A DNA stretch of 64,000 nucleotides from Candidatus Methylopumilus sp. GTDB taxonomy: Bacteria; Pseudomonadota; Gammaproteobacteria; Burkholderiales; Methylophilaceae. The notes under the pieces were generated by a model that saw nothing but the letters and a program-made list of their open reading frames with translations, was not told the DNA's origin and ran no database searches. Location: assembly GCA_009693175.1 (NCBI GenBank), contig SHXT01000002.1, forward strand, positions 1 through 64,000, written 5' to 3'. Shown here in pieces: positions 56,963 to 64,000 of this stretch. Positions within the stretch are counted from its first letter, which is position 1, and each line of letters begins with the position of its first letter. A program made the translations under genes and the position numbers.

Positions 56963-57991
56963 TTAAAGAGATCGTTCAATAAACATAGCATCACCATAGC
57001 TAAAGAAACGATATTGATGTTTGATCGCATGCTGATAAAGTTTCTTCATAGTATCATGACCACTAAAAGCACAAACTAAAATAAATAATGTGCTTTTTGG
57101 CAAATGAAAATTTGTTAGCAATGCATCTACAATTTTAAATTCATAACCAGGTTTAATAAATATAGAAGTTTCTTTAAATCCAGGCTTGATCACTTTACTA
57201 GAAAAAGCAGTTTCGAGCGCTCTTAATACAGTTGTTCCAATAGCAATAATTCTGCCGTTCCTAGATTGAGCTTCCTTAATCATTTGAATAGTTTCATTGG
57301 GTATATTAAATAATTCACTGTGCATTTTATGCTCATTGACATTTTCTTCACGGACAGGCTGAAAAGTTCCAGCACCTACATGCAGCGTTAAGAAAGTGTA
57401 TTTAATTTTATTTTTATCTAATACTTTAAAAATTTCTTCAGTGAAATGAAGTCCTGCAGTAGGCGCTGCTACAGCACCTTTCATTTTTGCGAAAATTGTT
57501 TGATATCTTTCCTCGTCGCTTTCATCAGGATTTCTTTCTATATATGAAGGTAATGGCACATTTCCATATTGCTCTAGTATTTCATAAGCGTTTAAATATG
57601 AATTAAATTGAATAAGAAAAATACCATCTTTTTTTTCAATAACTTCAACAACTATTTCCTTAGAAATATGAAATGTAGTATGAGGGATTATTTTTTTAGA
57701 TGTTTTTAAATGAGCAAGAGCATGATGATTGTCTATGATGCGCTCAATCATAATTTCTACTTTACCGCCAGTAAGTTTTTTACCAAACAATCTTGCTTTG
57801 ATCACACGGGTGTCATTAAAAATTAAAAGATCTTCTGGATTTAAGAGATCCGTAAAATCAGTAAACTTTTTGTTACTTAAAGATTTTGTATGTTTATTTA
57901 AAACTAAAAGACGACTTGCATCCCTTTTTTTTAAAGGGTTTTGAGCGATTAGTTTTTCTGGAAGATTAAAATCAAATGCTTCAATTTGCAT
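56963..57991 (-). CDS. queA: S-adenosylmethionine:tRNA ribosyltransferase-isomerase
   Basis: This 342-residue enzyme makes epoxyqueuosine in tRNA from S-adenosylmethionine. Conserved parts include FNDTRVIKARLFGKKLTGGK, VAAPTAGLHFTEE, HVGAGTFQPVREENVNEHKM and TNFHLPKSTLFILVCAFSGH. Usually tgt follows queA, but here the secreted protein gene lies downstream and no tgt is seen in the window. Confidence 0.96.
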   Translation of the reverse strand: MQIEAFDFNLPEKLIAQNPLKKRDASRLLVLNKHTKSLSNKKFTDFTDLLNPEDLLIFNDTRVIKARLFGKKLTGGKVEIMIERIIDNHHALAHLKTSKKIIPHTTFHISKEIVVEVIEKKDGIFLIQFNSYLNAYEILEQYGNVPLPSYIERNPDESDEERYQTIFAKMKGAVAAPTAGLHFTEEIFKVLDKNKIKYTFLTLHVGAGTFQPVREENVNEHKMHSELFNIPNETIQMIKEAQSRNGRIIAIGTTVLRALETAFSSKVIKPGFKETSIFIKPGYEFKIVDALLTNFHLPKSTLFILVCAFSGHDTMKKLYQHAIKHQYRFFSYGDAMFIERSL

Positions 57992-58049
57992 ATGGCATAT
58001 ATTTATAAAGCATAATATTGGGAATATTTATATAGACTAAACAACAATT

Positions 58050-58241
58050 TTATTTAATATGGTTAAGAATAAAATTAACTAATGTAGCAAGAGCCAAAAG
58101 CAATATGATTGCAAGTAAAAATCTCACCATTAAGAAATATTTAACCCCATGTTTTTGAACAAAAGCATCATCCTGAGAAAATTTTTTATTATTCTGTACC
58201 CCAAAAAAAGCAGACAACACACTTTTAATTATATTTATCAT
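58050..58241 (-). CDS. DUF2970 family membrane protein
   Basis: This 63-residue protein has a soluble N-terminal part (SVLSAFFGVQNNKKFSQDDA) and one C-terminal membrane helix (MVRFLLAIILLLALATLVNF). Layout and FFGVQ-like motif match DUF2970, common near cytochrome oxidase genes in betaproteobacteria. Its function is unknown. It is transcribed away from the tRNA gene. Confidence 0.75.
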   Translation of the reverse strand: MINIIKSVLSAFFGVQNNKKFSQDDAFVQKHGVKYFLMVRFLLAIILLLALATLVNFILNHIK

Positions 58242-58325
58242 AATCTCTACATTTTATTTTCTAAGGTAACTGACATTAAGTATTTATAATTTTAATATAG
58301 TTATCAGGTATAGGCGGATATTATC

Positions 58326-58331
58326 TATAAT
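58326..58331 (+). promoter_or_regulatory. Candidate -10 box of the tRNA-Leu gene
   Basis: A perfect TATAAT lies 24 bases before the tRNA 5' end. A weak TTATCA (58301-58306) is 19 bases upstream and may be the -35 box. Confidence 0.4.
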
Positions 58332-58354
58332 AGTAAAATTATCAGATCACATAA

Positions 58355-58441
58355 GCCGGGATGGCGGAATTGGTAGACGCACGGGACTCAAAATCCCGCG
58401 CTAGCAATAGCGTGCGAGTTCGATTCTCGCTCCCGGCACCA
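58355..58441 (+). tRNA. tRNA-Leu (anticodon CAA)
   Basis: The 87-base gene folds into a class II tRNA. The acceptor stem GCCGGGA pairs with TCCCGGC. The anticodon loop CTCAAAA has anticodon CAA for UUG, between GGGA and TCCC. A long variable arm is formed by GCTA-GCAA-TAGC, and the T arm is GCGAG-TTCGATT-CTCGC. The 3' CCA is encoded. It is an isolated tRNA gene. Confidence 0.97.
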
Positions 58442-58487
58442 TACATTTATCAGATATTTTTTTTAATATCTTGAATATTGAGATGTC

Positions 58488-58952
58488 ATGATTCAAATTA
58501 AAAAATTAAAAAAAGGAACTTTGAATGAATGTATTATTCGTCCGAATCCTTCTATGCCATGGAAAATAATTAAAAAAATTTATTTAGTTTTTTTTATTTT
58601 CATTTTTATAATTGCATCTATTCTTTGTTATTTTCGCTTATATCTAGCTATACCTTTTTATGGAGTTGAAATTCTTTTGCTTGGGTATGCTTTATATATT
58701 AGCTGTCTTAAAAGTACTTATTATCAAATTATTAGAATTACTCCTCACATCATTGAAATTAAAACAATTCAAGGAATAAAAATTAATAATGCTGAATTTA
58801 ATCGGGATTGGGCTAAATTCAAATTAGTGAATACCTATTTTAATAGGCCAAGCTATATTGTGATTAGCGCTGATGGCAAAGAAACTCATGTAGGAGATTT
58901 TTTAAGTGAAAATGAACGTTTAGATTTATTTAAAAAAATTTCAGTATTATAA
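58488..58952 (+). CDS. DUF2244 family membrane protein
   Basis: This 154-residue protein has NPSMPWKIIKKIYLVFFIFI, a hydrophobic pair of helices (about residues 27-72), and a soluble C-terminal part with FNRDWAKFKLV and FLSENERLDLFKK. This fits DUF2244, whose genes often precede coxB in betaproteobacteria. A role in cytochrome oxidase expression or assembly is possible but unproven. Confidence 0.85.
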   Translation: MIQIKKLKKGTLNECIIRPNPSMPWKIIKKIYLVFFIFIFIIASILCYFRLYLAIPFYGVEILLLGYALYISCLKSTYYQIIRITPHIIEIKTIQGIKINNAEFNRDWAKFKLVNTYFNRPSYIVISADGKETHVGDFLSENERLDLFKKISVL

Positions 58953-58994
58953 TTTTTTCGTATTGATTTTAAAAAACCATACTGCTAACATGAA

Positions 58995-59016
58995 TTTGTT
59001 ACAAATTTGTTACAAA
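58995..59016 (+). repeat. Two tandem palindromes TTTGTTACAAA before coxB
   Basis: The 11-base sequence TTTGTTACAAA occurs twice in direct tandem (58995-59005 and 59006-59016). Each copy is itself a palindrome (TTTGT / ACAAA). It lies 42 to 63 bases before the coxB ATG. Twin operator sites of a dimeric regulator would look like this. Confidence 0.55.
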
Positions 59017-59057
59017 ATCCAGTTAATATAGTTGACTCTTATAGTAAGGAATATCGA

Positions 59058-60218
59058 ATGCATTTGAATAAACGCATGTCAAAATTTTTGTCTAATTTTA
59101 TACTTGTATTGTCAGCACTTTTCTTATTAAGCCCAGATATCTTGCATGCAGCATGGGGCTTAAATATGACGCAAGGTGTTACCCCCATTAGTCAAGATGT
59201 ATATAACATGCATATGACTTCTTTATATGTAGTTACCGTCATTGGTTTACTTGTTTTTGGCATGATGTTTTGGTCTATTTTTCACCATCGAAAATCAAAA
59301 GGCGTAAAACCTGCAAAATTTTCTCATAGCACAACAGTTGAGGTCATTTGGACTCTCGTACCTTTACTTATCATTATTTCATTAGCCGTACCAGCAACTA
59401 AACTTCTTGCAAGAATGGATAACACTTCAGAATCTTCCATAACGATTAAAGTAACAGGGTATCAGTGGAAATGGAAATATGATTACATCAATGAGGATTT
59501 AACAATCTACAGTAATTTAGCAACTGATAGTGTTGAGGCTAGCCAAAGAAATTCAGGCATTAATCCTAGTAGTGCCGATAATTATTTACGCAATACTGAT
59601 ACAGCTCTTGTGCTTCCAGTAGGTAAAAAAATTAGAATTATGACAACGGCTAATGATGTGATTCATGCATGGTGGGTTCCTGATCTGGGCTGGAAAAGAG
59701 ATGCGATTCCAGGATTCATCAATGATAATTGGACAATTATTAATAAAGAAGGCGTTTATCGTGGACAATGCGCGGAAATTTGTGGCAAAGGACATGGTTA
59801 TATGCCTATCGTTGTTAAAGCTGTTCCTGAAAAAGAATACTTGGCTTGGGTTGAAGATACTAAAGCTGCATTAAAATCTAAAAAAGATAGTGGTGATAAA
59901 GAACTTACGATGGATGAATTAAAATCTAAAGGTGAAGCAGTTTATAAAGCTAACTGTTTAGCTTGTCATCAAGCCAATGGGCAAGGTATTAAAGGGGTTT
60001 TCCCAGGACTTGACGGAAGCCCACTTGCAACACTTAAAGATCGTATCCCAGAGCACATCCATCAGGTAATTTATGGCAAGAATAATATGCCGGCTTTTGG
60101 AGAACAGTTGTCTGATACAGATATTGCCGCAGTTGTGACTTACGAAAGAAATAATTGGGGTAATAAAACAGGTGATATTGTTCAATCTAAGGATGTATCA
60201 GCAGGAAGAAAGAAATAA
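59058..60218 (+). CDS. coxB: Cytochrome c oxidase subunit II with fused cytochrome c domain
   Basis: I start at the ATG at 59058, with TAAGGA 7 bases upstream (386 residues); the track TTG start adds 17. An N-terminal signal is followed by two membrane helices (LYVVTVIGLLVFGMMFWSIF, VIWTLVPLLIIISLAVPATK). The CuA domain has CAEICGKGHGYM, and the C-terminal class I cytochrome c domain has CLACHQANGQGIKGVFPG. The fusion gives a caa3-like oxidase that can accept electrons directly from a cytochrome c reductase. Confidence 0.95.
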   Translation: MHLNKRMSKFLSNFILVLSALFLLSPDILHAAWGLNMTQGVTPISQDVYNMHMTSLYVVTVIGLLVFGMMFWSIFHHRKSKGVKPAKFSHSTTVEVIWTLVPLLIIISLAVPATKLLARMDNTSESSITIKVTGYQWKWKYDYINEDLTIYSNLATDSVEASQRNSGINPSSADNYLRNTDTALVLPVGKKIRIMTTANDVIHAWWVPDLGWKRDAIPGFINDNWTIINKEGVYRGQCAEICGKGHGYMPIVVKAVPEKEYLAWVEDTKAALKSKKDSGDKELTMDELKSKGEAVYKANCLACHQANGQGIKGVFPGLDGSPLATLKDRIPEHIHQVIYGKNNMPAFGEQLSDTDIAAVVTYERNNWGNKTGDIVQSKDVSAGRKK

Positions 60219-60254
60219 TTTTAAATTTAATTTTTTAAATTAGGAAGATTAAGA

Positions 60255-61850
60255 ATGAGCACAAAAGCACACGCTGATCACGATCACCACGATCATAAAC
60301 CTACTGGTATTAAACGCTGGTTATTTTCAACAAATCATAAAGACATAGGTACGATGTATTTAGTATTTTCATTGATCATGTTCTTTATTGGCGGATCGAT
60401 GGCGATGATTATTCGTGCTGAATTATTTCAGCCGGGGTTACAGTTTGTAGACCCACAATTTTATAATTCTATGGTAACCGTGCATGCGCTTGTTATGATT
60501 TTTGGAGCTATCATGCCAGCCGGTGTGGGCCTTGCTAACTGGATGATACCTATTATGATTGGTGCACCAGATATGGCACTTCCACGTATGAATAATATGA
60601 GTTTTTGGATTATGCCTTTTGCATTTGCTCTACTTTTAGGTACTTTTTTTATGGAAGGCGGAGCCCCAGCTGGCGGTTGGACTATGTACCCACCACTTGT
60701 TCTTCAAACAGGCAAAGCATTTCCATTCTTAATTTTCGCAGTGCACTTCCTTGGTATATCATCCATTATGGGAGCGATTAATATTATTGCCACAGTATTT
60801 AATATGAGAGCGCCAGGCATGACGTTAATGAGATTGCCTTTATTTGTTTGGACTTGGGTTATTACAGCATTTTTACTTATTGCGTCTATGCCAGTTTTAG
60901 CTGGTGCTGTGACAATGTTATTAACCGATAAATATTTTGGAACTAGTTTCTTTAATGCAGCGGGTGGTGGCGATCCAGTCTTATTCCAACATATCTTCTG
61001 GTTCTTTGGACATCCAGAAGTTTATATTTTAATTTTGCCTGCATTTGGAATTATTTCGCAAATTATTCCAACATTTGCCCGTAAACCTCTCTTTGGTTAT
61101 GCGTCAATGGTTTATGCGACAGCATCTATTGCGATTCTTTCTTTCTTTGTATGGGCGCACCATATGTTTACAGTTGGATTACCTATCAATGGAGAATTAT
61201 TTTTCATGTATGCGACAATGTTAATTGCTGTACCTACAGGCGTTAAAGTATTTAATTGGGTAGCAACGATGTGGAAGGGCGCTATGACCTTTGAGACCCC
61301 CATGTTATTCGCATTAGCATTTGTCATCTTATTTACAATTGGAGGCTTTTCAGGACTTATGTTAGGTATTACGCCAGTTGACTTCCAATATCATGATACT
61401 TATTTCGTTGTAGCTCATTTTCATTATGTGTTATTAACGGGCGCAGTATTTGCCCTCATGGCCTCAGCTTATTACTGGCTTCCTAAATGGACAGGTCATA
61501 TGTATGACGAGAAATTAGCTAAGATACATTTCTGGTTATCGGCTATCTTTGCAAATGTGCTTTTCTTCCCACAGCATTTTTTAGGTTTAGCGGGTATGCC
61601 AAGAAGAATTCCAGATTACAGCGTTCAATTTGCTGATTTTAATATGGTTTCAAGTCTTGGTGGGTTTGCTTATGGGATTTCACAACTATTATTTGTTTAT
61701 ATAGTTATTAAATGTGTCTTAGGCGGAAAAAAAGCAACTGGGCAAGTTTGGGAAGGTGCTCGCGGATTGGAATGGACATTAAGTTCACCACCACCATACC
61801 ATTCGTTTACTAAGTCACCAAAAGTCACAAAAGCCTTAATGGACTATTGA
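60255..61850 (+). CDS. coxA: Cytochrome c oxidase subunit I
   Basis: This 531-residue protein has the twelve helices of the haem-copper family. HPEVYILILPAFG carries CuB ligands, VWAHHMFTVG the His pair, and QYHDTYFVVAHFHYVLLTG the haem ligands and low-spin site. An N-terminal histidine-rich stretch (HADHDHHDHK) is an unusual addition that may bind metal. It reduces O2 to water and pumps protons. The stop overlaps the start of the small assembly gene. Confidence 0.97.
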   Translation: MSTKAHADHDHHDHKPTGIKRWLFSTNHKDIGTMYLVFSLIMFFIGGSMAMIIRAELFQPGLQFVDPQFYNSMVTVHALVMIFGAIMPAGVGLANWMIPIMIGAPDMALPRMNNMSFWIMPFAFALLLGTFFMEGGAPAGGWTMYPPLVLQTGKAFPFLIFAVHFLGISSIMGAINIIATVFNMRAPGMTLMRLPLFVWTWVITAFLLIASMPVLAGAVTMLLTDKYFGTSFFNAAGGGDPVLFQHIFWFFGHPEVYILILPAFGIISQIIPTFARKPLFGYASMVYATASIAILSFFVWAHHMFTVGLPINGELFFMYATMLIAVPTGVKVFNWVATMWKGAMTFETPMLFALAFVILFTIGGFSGLMLGITPVDFQYHDTYFVVAHFHYVLLTGAVFALMASAYYWLPKWTGHMYDEKLAKIHFWLSAIFANVLFFPQHFLGLAGMPRRIPDYSVQFADFNMVSSLGGFAYGISQLLFVYIVIKCVLGGKKATGQVWEGARGLEWTLSSPPPYHSFTKSPKVTKALMDY

Positions 61851-61975
61851 TGGTTAAAAAAGTATTTGAAAATAACAATGAAATAGTTAAAAAAAGAAAT
61901 AAATGTTTAGCATTGATTTTAGGACTGATTGCTTTTTCTTTATATGTAGGATTTATTTTAAGCAATATGAAATGA
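61850..61975 (+). CDS. Cytochrome oxidase small assembly protein
   Basis: This 41-residue gene is not in the ORF track. It reads MVKKVFENNNEIVKKRNKCL and ALILGLIAFSLYVGFILSNM-K, one membrane helix after a basic N-terminus. Its ATG overlaps the coxA stop by 1 base, and its stop overlaps the ctaG start. It matches the small membrane protein seen between ctaD and ctaG in betaproteobacteria, annotated as cytochrome oxidase small assembly protein. Its role is inferred from position. Confidence 0.85.
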   Translation: MVKKVFENNNEIVKKRNKCLALILGLIAFSLYVGFILSNMK

Positions 61976-62517
61976 TTAAAATTGGTGGCATTAAACGAAC
62001 AACTGTTCTTTTAACGTTGCTCACAGTGGTAATGTTTGGTTTTGGATATGCACTTGTGCCTTTGTATGATGTATTTTGCGAAGTAACAGGGCTGAACGGC
62101 AAAACGGCAAGAATTTATGGTAAAGAAGCATCTAAGTTAGTAGTAGATAAAGAGCGGTTTGTTACCATCCAATTTGATTCAAATATAAATGGTAATTTAG
62201 CTTGGAAATTAAAGGCTGACCAAAAGTTTTTAAAGGCAAATCCTGGCAAGTTTTATGTTGCAACTTATACAGTTGAAAATATGATTAATGAAGAAATAGT
62301 TGGTCAGGCGATACCGAGTGTAACTCCGCAAATTGCATCACTTTATTTGAAAAAAGCGGAATGTTTTTGTTTTAAGAGTCAAGTTTTAAAGCCGGGCGAG
62401 AAAAAGAAGCTTACTGTGCGTTTTGAAATAGATAAAGATATACCTAAAGATGTGGAATCACTTACTCTTTCATATACCTTTTTTAGGGCTCTGAAAGATA
62501 AGAAAAGAGTGAGCTAA
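61972..62517 (+). CDS. ctaG: Cytochrome c oxidase assembly protein CtaG/Cox11
   Basis: I start at the ATG at 61972, giving 181 residues (MIKIGGIKRTTVLLTLLTVV). The track start at 61903 lies in the small ORF and gives a 23-residue extension unlike the family. After one membrane helix comes the periplasmic domain with YALVPLYDVFCEVTGLNGKT and the copper-binding CFCF motif. Cox11 delivers copper to CuB of subunit I. The start overlaps the upstream stop as ATGA. Confidence 0.95.
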   Translation: MIKIGGIKRTTVLLTLLTVVMFGFGYALVPLYDVFCEVTGLNGKTARIYGKEASKLVVDKERFVTIQFDSNINGNLAWKLKADQKFLKANPGKFYVATYTVENMINEEIVGQAIPSVTPQIASLYLKKAECFCFKSQVLKPGEKKKLTVRFEIDKDIPKDVESLTLSYTFFRALKDKKRVS

Positions 62518-62556
62518 GCGGTATTAATAAATTATTAACTGATAATAAGGAAATAT

Positions 62557-63429
62557 ATGGCAAGTAAAGATATTTATTTTATTCCTGAACCAAGCAAATG
62601 GCCGATTGTTGCTTCCCTTGCATTGTTTTCTACTTTTATTGGTGGGGCTATGACCTTAAATCAATCATCCAATGGTAAATATGTATTGATATTAGGCGCT
62701 ATTGGAATTATTTATATGTTTGCCGGTTGGTTTTCAAGTGTGATTAGCGAAAGCCTTGCTGGTAATTACAACAAGCAAGTTGATGTAAGTTTTAGAATGG
62801 GCATGGGGTGGTTTATTCTTTCCGAAGTCATGTTTTTTGCAGCTTTCTTTGGCGCTCTATTTTATGCTCGTGTTTTATCTGTGCCTTGGCTTAGTGGAGA
62901 AGGTCACGGCGTAGCGACACATCAATTTTTATGGCCAGCATTTAAAGCTTCATGGCCTATGTCAGTAATGCCAAACTCAACAAATTACACTGCATATAAA
63001 GATACTATTCCAGCATTTGGTGTTCCTGCAGTAAACACATTATTGCTTTTATCAAGCGGAGTGACAGTTACACTTGCTCATTGGGCCTTAAAGAAAGGGC
63101 AAAGAACTCAACTTTGTGCTTGGCTTTTTGCAACTGTGGCATTAGGAGCGTTATTTGTATACTTTCAAGCTGGTGAGTATCATCACGCTTATACTGAATT
63201 AAATTTAAAGCTTAGTTCAGGCGTATATGGATCAACATTTTTTATGCTGACAGGATTTCATGGCTTCCATGTGACAATGGGCGCAGTGATGTTAGCGGTG
63301 ATTTTATTTAGATCACTTAAAGGACATTTTACAAAAAATGATCATTTTGCCTTTGAGGCAGTGGCATGGTATTGGCATTTTGTTGATGTGGTTTGGCTAG
63401 GTTTGTTTATATTTGTATATTGGCTTTAA
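62557..63429 (+). CDS. coxC: Cytochrome c oxidase subunit III
   Basis: This 290-residue protein has the seven helices of subunit III. Conserved parts include LSEVMFFAAFFGALFYARVL, FHGFHVTMGAVMLAVIL and AVAWYWHFVDVVWLGLFIFV. It stabilises the oxidase and the proton uptake path. An AAGGA sequence precedes the ATG. A terminator follows, so the main cox transcript appears to end here. Confidence 0.97.
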   Translation: MASKDIYFIPEPSKWPIVASLALFSTFIGGAMTLNQSSNGKYVLILGAIGIIYMFAGWFSSVISESLAGNYNKQVDVSFRMGMGWFILSEVMFFAAFFGALFYARVLSVPWLSGEGHGVATHQFLWPAFKASWPMSVMPNSTNYTAYKDTIPAFGVPAVNTLLLLSSGVTVTLAHWALKKGQRTQLCAWLFATVALGALFVYFQAGEYHHAYTELNLKLSSGVYGSTFFMLTGFHGFHVTMGAVMLAVILFRSLKGHFTKNDHFAFEAVAWYWHFVDVVWLGLFIFVYWL

Positions 63430-63440
63430 GCTAAAAAATT

Positions 63441-63471
63441 AAAAAAAGCGCTATAAACATAGCGCTTTTTT
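63441..63471. terminator. Terminator after coxC
   Basis: GCGCTAT and ATAGCGC flank an AAAC loop, with seven A before and a T-run after. It serves coxC and, by symmetry, the opposite-strand DUF2909 gene that ends at 63475. Confidence 0.92.
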
Positions 63472-63474
63472 ATT

Positions 63475-63693
63475 TTATAAGCTATGAGGATGAATTAGGC
63501 CTGTATAGAATCCATAAAAGAGTAAAAAAAATAATAACAATGACAGGCCTACTCTAAATGAAAGCGAAGTCACCATTCTGTTAGAATTCTTTTTTTTATC
63601 TTTAATAAGAAAAAAAAGTCCACCCGAAAGAGATAATAAAATAAATAATAAAATTGTTATAACAAGAATCTTAAATAAGTATTCACCATTCAT
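63475..63693 (-). CDS. DUF2909 twin-transmembrane protein
   Basis: This 72-residue protein has two hydrophobic helices (FKILVITILLFILLSLSGGL and SFRVGLSLLLFFLLFYGFYT) around a basic loop KDKKKNSNR. This is the DUF2909 layout, usually between coxC and SURF1 in betaproteobacteria, often on the opposite strand as here. A cytochrome oxidase role is inferred from context. Confidence 0.82.
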   Translation of the reverse strand: MNGEYLFKILVITILLFILLSLSGGLFFLIKDKKKNSNRMVTSLSFRVGLSLLLFFLLFYGFYTGLIHPHSL

Positions 63694-63718
63694 AAACTAA
63701 TCTTGTCTTTATATATTT

Positions 63719-64000
63719 GTGAAATTTTCAATCTATAACATCAATCTGAATTATAAGTTATTACCTAGCTTGGTATTTATTATATTTTTTATTCTTTTTA
63801 TTAAATTAGGGTTTTGGCAGCTTGATCGTGCTGATCAGAAAAAAATAATTCATATGGCGTTTGTTGAAAGGCAAAATCAGCCACCAATAGAATTAAATAA
63901 TGAAACTATTCAAATGCCAATAAAAGATATTGTTTGGCATCACGTCACCATAACTGGAGAGTTTTTAAATAATAAAAATATTATTTTAGACAATCAAGTT
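63719..64000 (+). CDS. SURF1-family oxidase assembly protein, N-terminal part
   Basis: The gene runs off the right edge with 94 codons visible. The reading frame begins at GTG (63719), which fits an N-terminal membrane helix (LLPSLVFIIFFILFIKLGFW). LGFWQLDRADQKK is the conserved SURF1 N-terminal motif, and VTITGEFLNNKNIILDNQV follows. SURF1 aids haem insertion in cytochrome oxidase. The orientation, same as cox, supports this. Confidence 0.9.
   Translation, partial: MKFSIYNINLNYKLLPSLVFIIFFILFIKLGFWQLDRADQKKIIHMAFVERQNQPPIELNNETIQMPIKDIVWHHVTITGEFLNNKNIILDNQV

Noticed and set aside
58995-59016. CRISPR-like tandem repeat
   Set aside because: Only two copies without spacers, each 11 bases. 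It is not a CRISPR array.
59007-59057. N-terminal extension of CoxB and of other genes in the track
   Set aside because: The track starts at TTG or GTG add residues before a good ATG with a ribosome binding site. The same reasoning applies to lgt, ctaG, ctpA, the NlpC gene and the LOG gene.
1-64000. Mobile elements, integrases, phage genes, toxin-antitoxin pairs and secondary metabolite genes
   Set aside because: I looked for transposase, integrase and toxin-antitoxin patterns in the ORF list and found none. All large ORFs are housekeeping or small families of known context.

Overview
The window is a compact, AT-rich bacterial chromosome segment with no sign of phage, transposon, CRISPR or plasmid material. 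Genes are packed tightly: many start and stop codons overlap, no gap exceeds 300 bases, and the longest intergenic stretch is about 228 bases at 55298-55525. Several features point to a betaproteobacterium with a small, streamlined genome. These include the infA position between secY and rpmJ, the dusB-fis-purH-purD-hemF cluster, and small families typical of that class (DUF2782, BPSS1780, DUF2322, DUF2970, DUF2244, DUF2909, the cytochrome oxidase small assembly protein). A Methylophilaceae relative (OM43 / Methylopumilus type) is my best guess, but it is inferred and not proven by this window.

Layout. 1-14291 holds the end of tuf and the S10, spc and alpha ribosomal operons, ending in rpoA-rplQ and a strong terminator. 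Internal sigma70-type promoters sit before rplC, rplN and rpsM. 14354-18000 holds mgtE, then rpmBG, dut and coaBC on the minus strand. 18019-24226 holds cstA with an overlapping ybdD micro-gene, lgt (minus), ilvD, a hexose-6-phosphate mutarotase and a small cytochrome c. 24212-34698 is a long minus-strand run: polA, a molybdopterin-binding-domain protein, dusB-fis, purH, purD, tsaC, hemF and an amino acid permease. 34720-37581 holds a LOG-family protein, DUF2782, thrB and a BPSS1780 membrane protein, followed by uvrD on the minus strand.

39827-41904 is the groES-groEL operon with a perfect CIRCE operator and a heat-shock-like promoter. 41947-46620 is a plus-strand run of aldo-keto reductase, bioA, dacB, an FKBP isomerase and an OsmC protein. 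46630-49904 holds DUF2322, coq7, ctp, a Rdx/SelT-like protein and an NlpC/P60 hydrolase. 49994-55297 is a plus-strand run of a DinG/YoaA helicase, tsaB, rimI, a probable holD and proS. After a DUF1097 membrane protein, a secreted protein of unknown role, queA, DUF2970 and tRNA-Leu(CAA), the window ends in the aa3-type cytochrome oxidase operon: DUF2244, coxB with a fused cytochrome c domain, coxA, a 41-residue assembly protein, ctaG, coxC, DUF2909 (minus) and the start of SURF1.

Most of the window is housekeeping: translation, protein export, chaperones, purine, haem, biotin, threonine and branched-chain amino acid synthesis, t6A tRNA modification split between tsaC and tsaB, and aerobic respiration. 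I did not find a clearly new biological system. The observations most worth checking are a divergent HolD candidate next to rimI, two micro-genes missing from the ORF track (ybdD and the cox assembly protein; rpmJ and rpmG are also missing), the dual-control groE promoter, tandem palindromes before coxB, a terminator hairpin directly against the thrB start codon, and convergent genes whose stop codons share bases.
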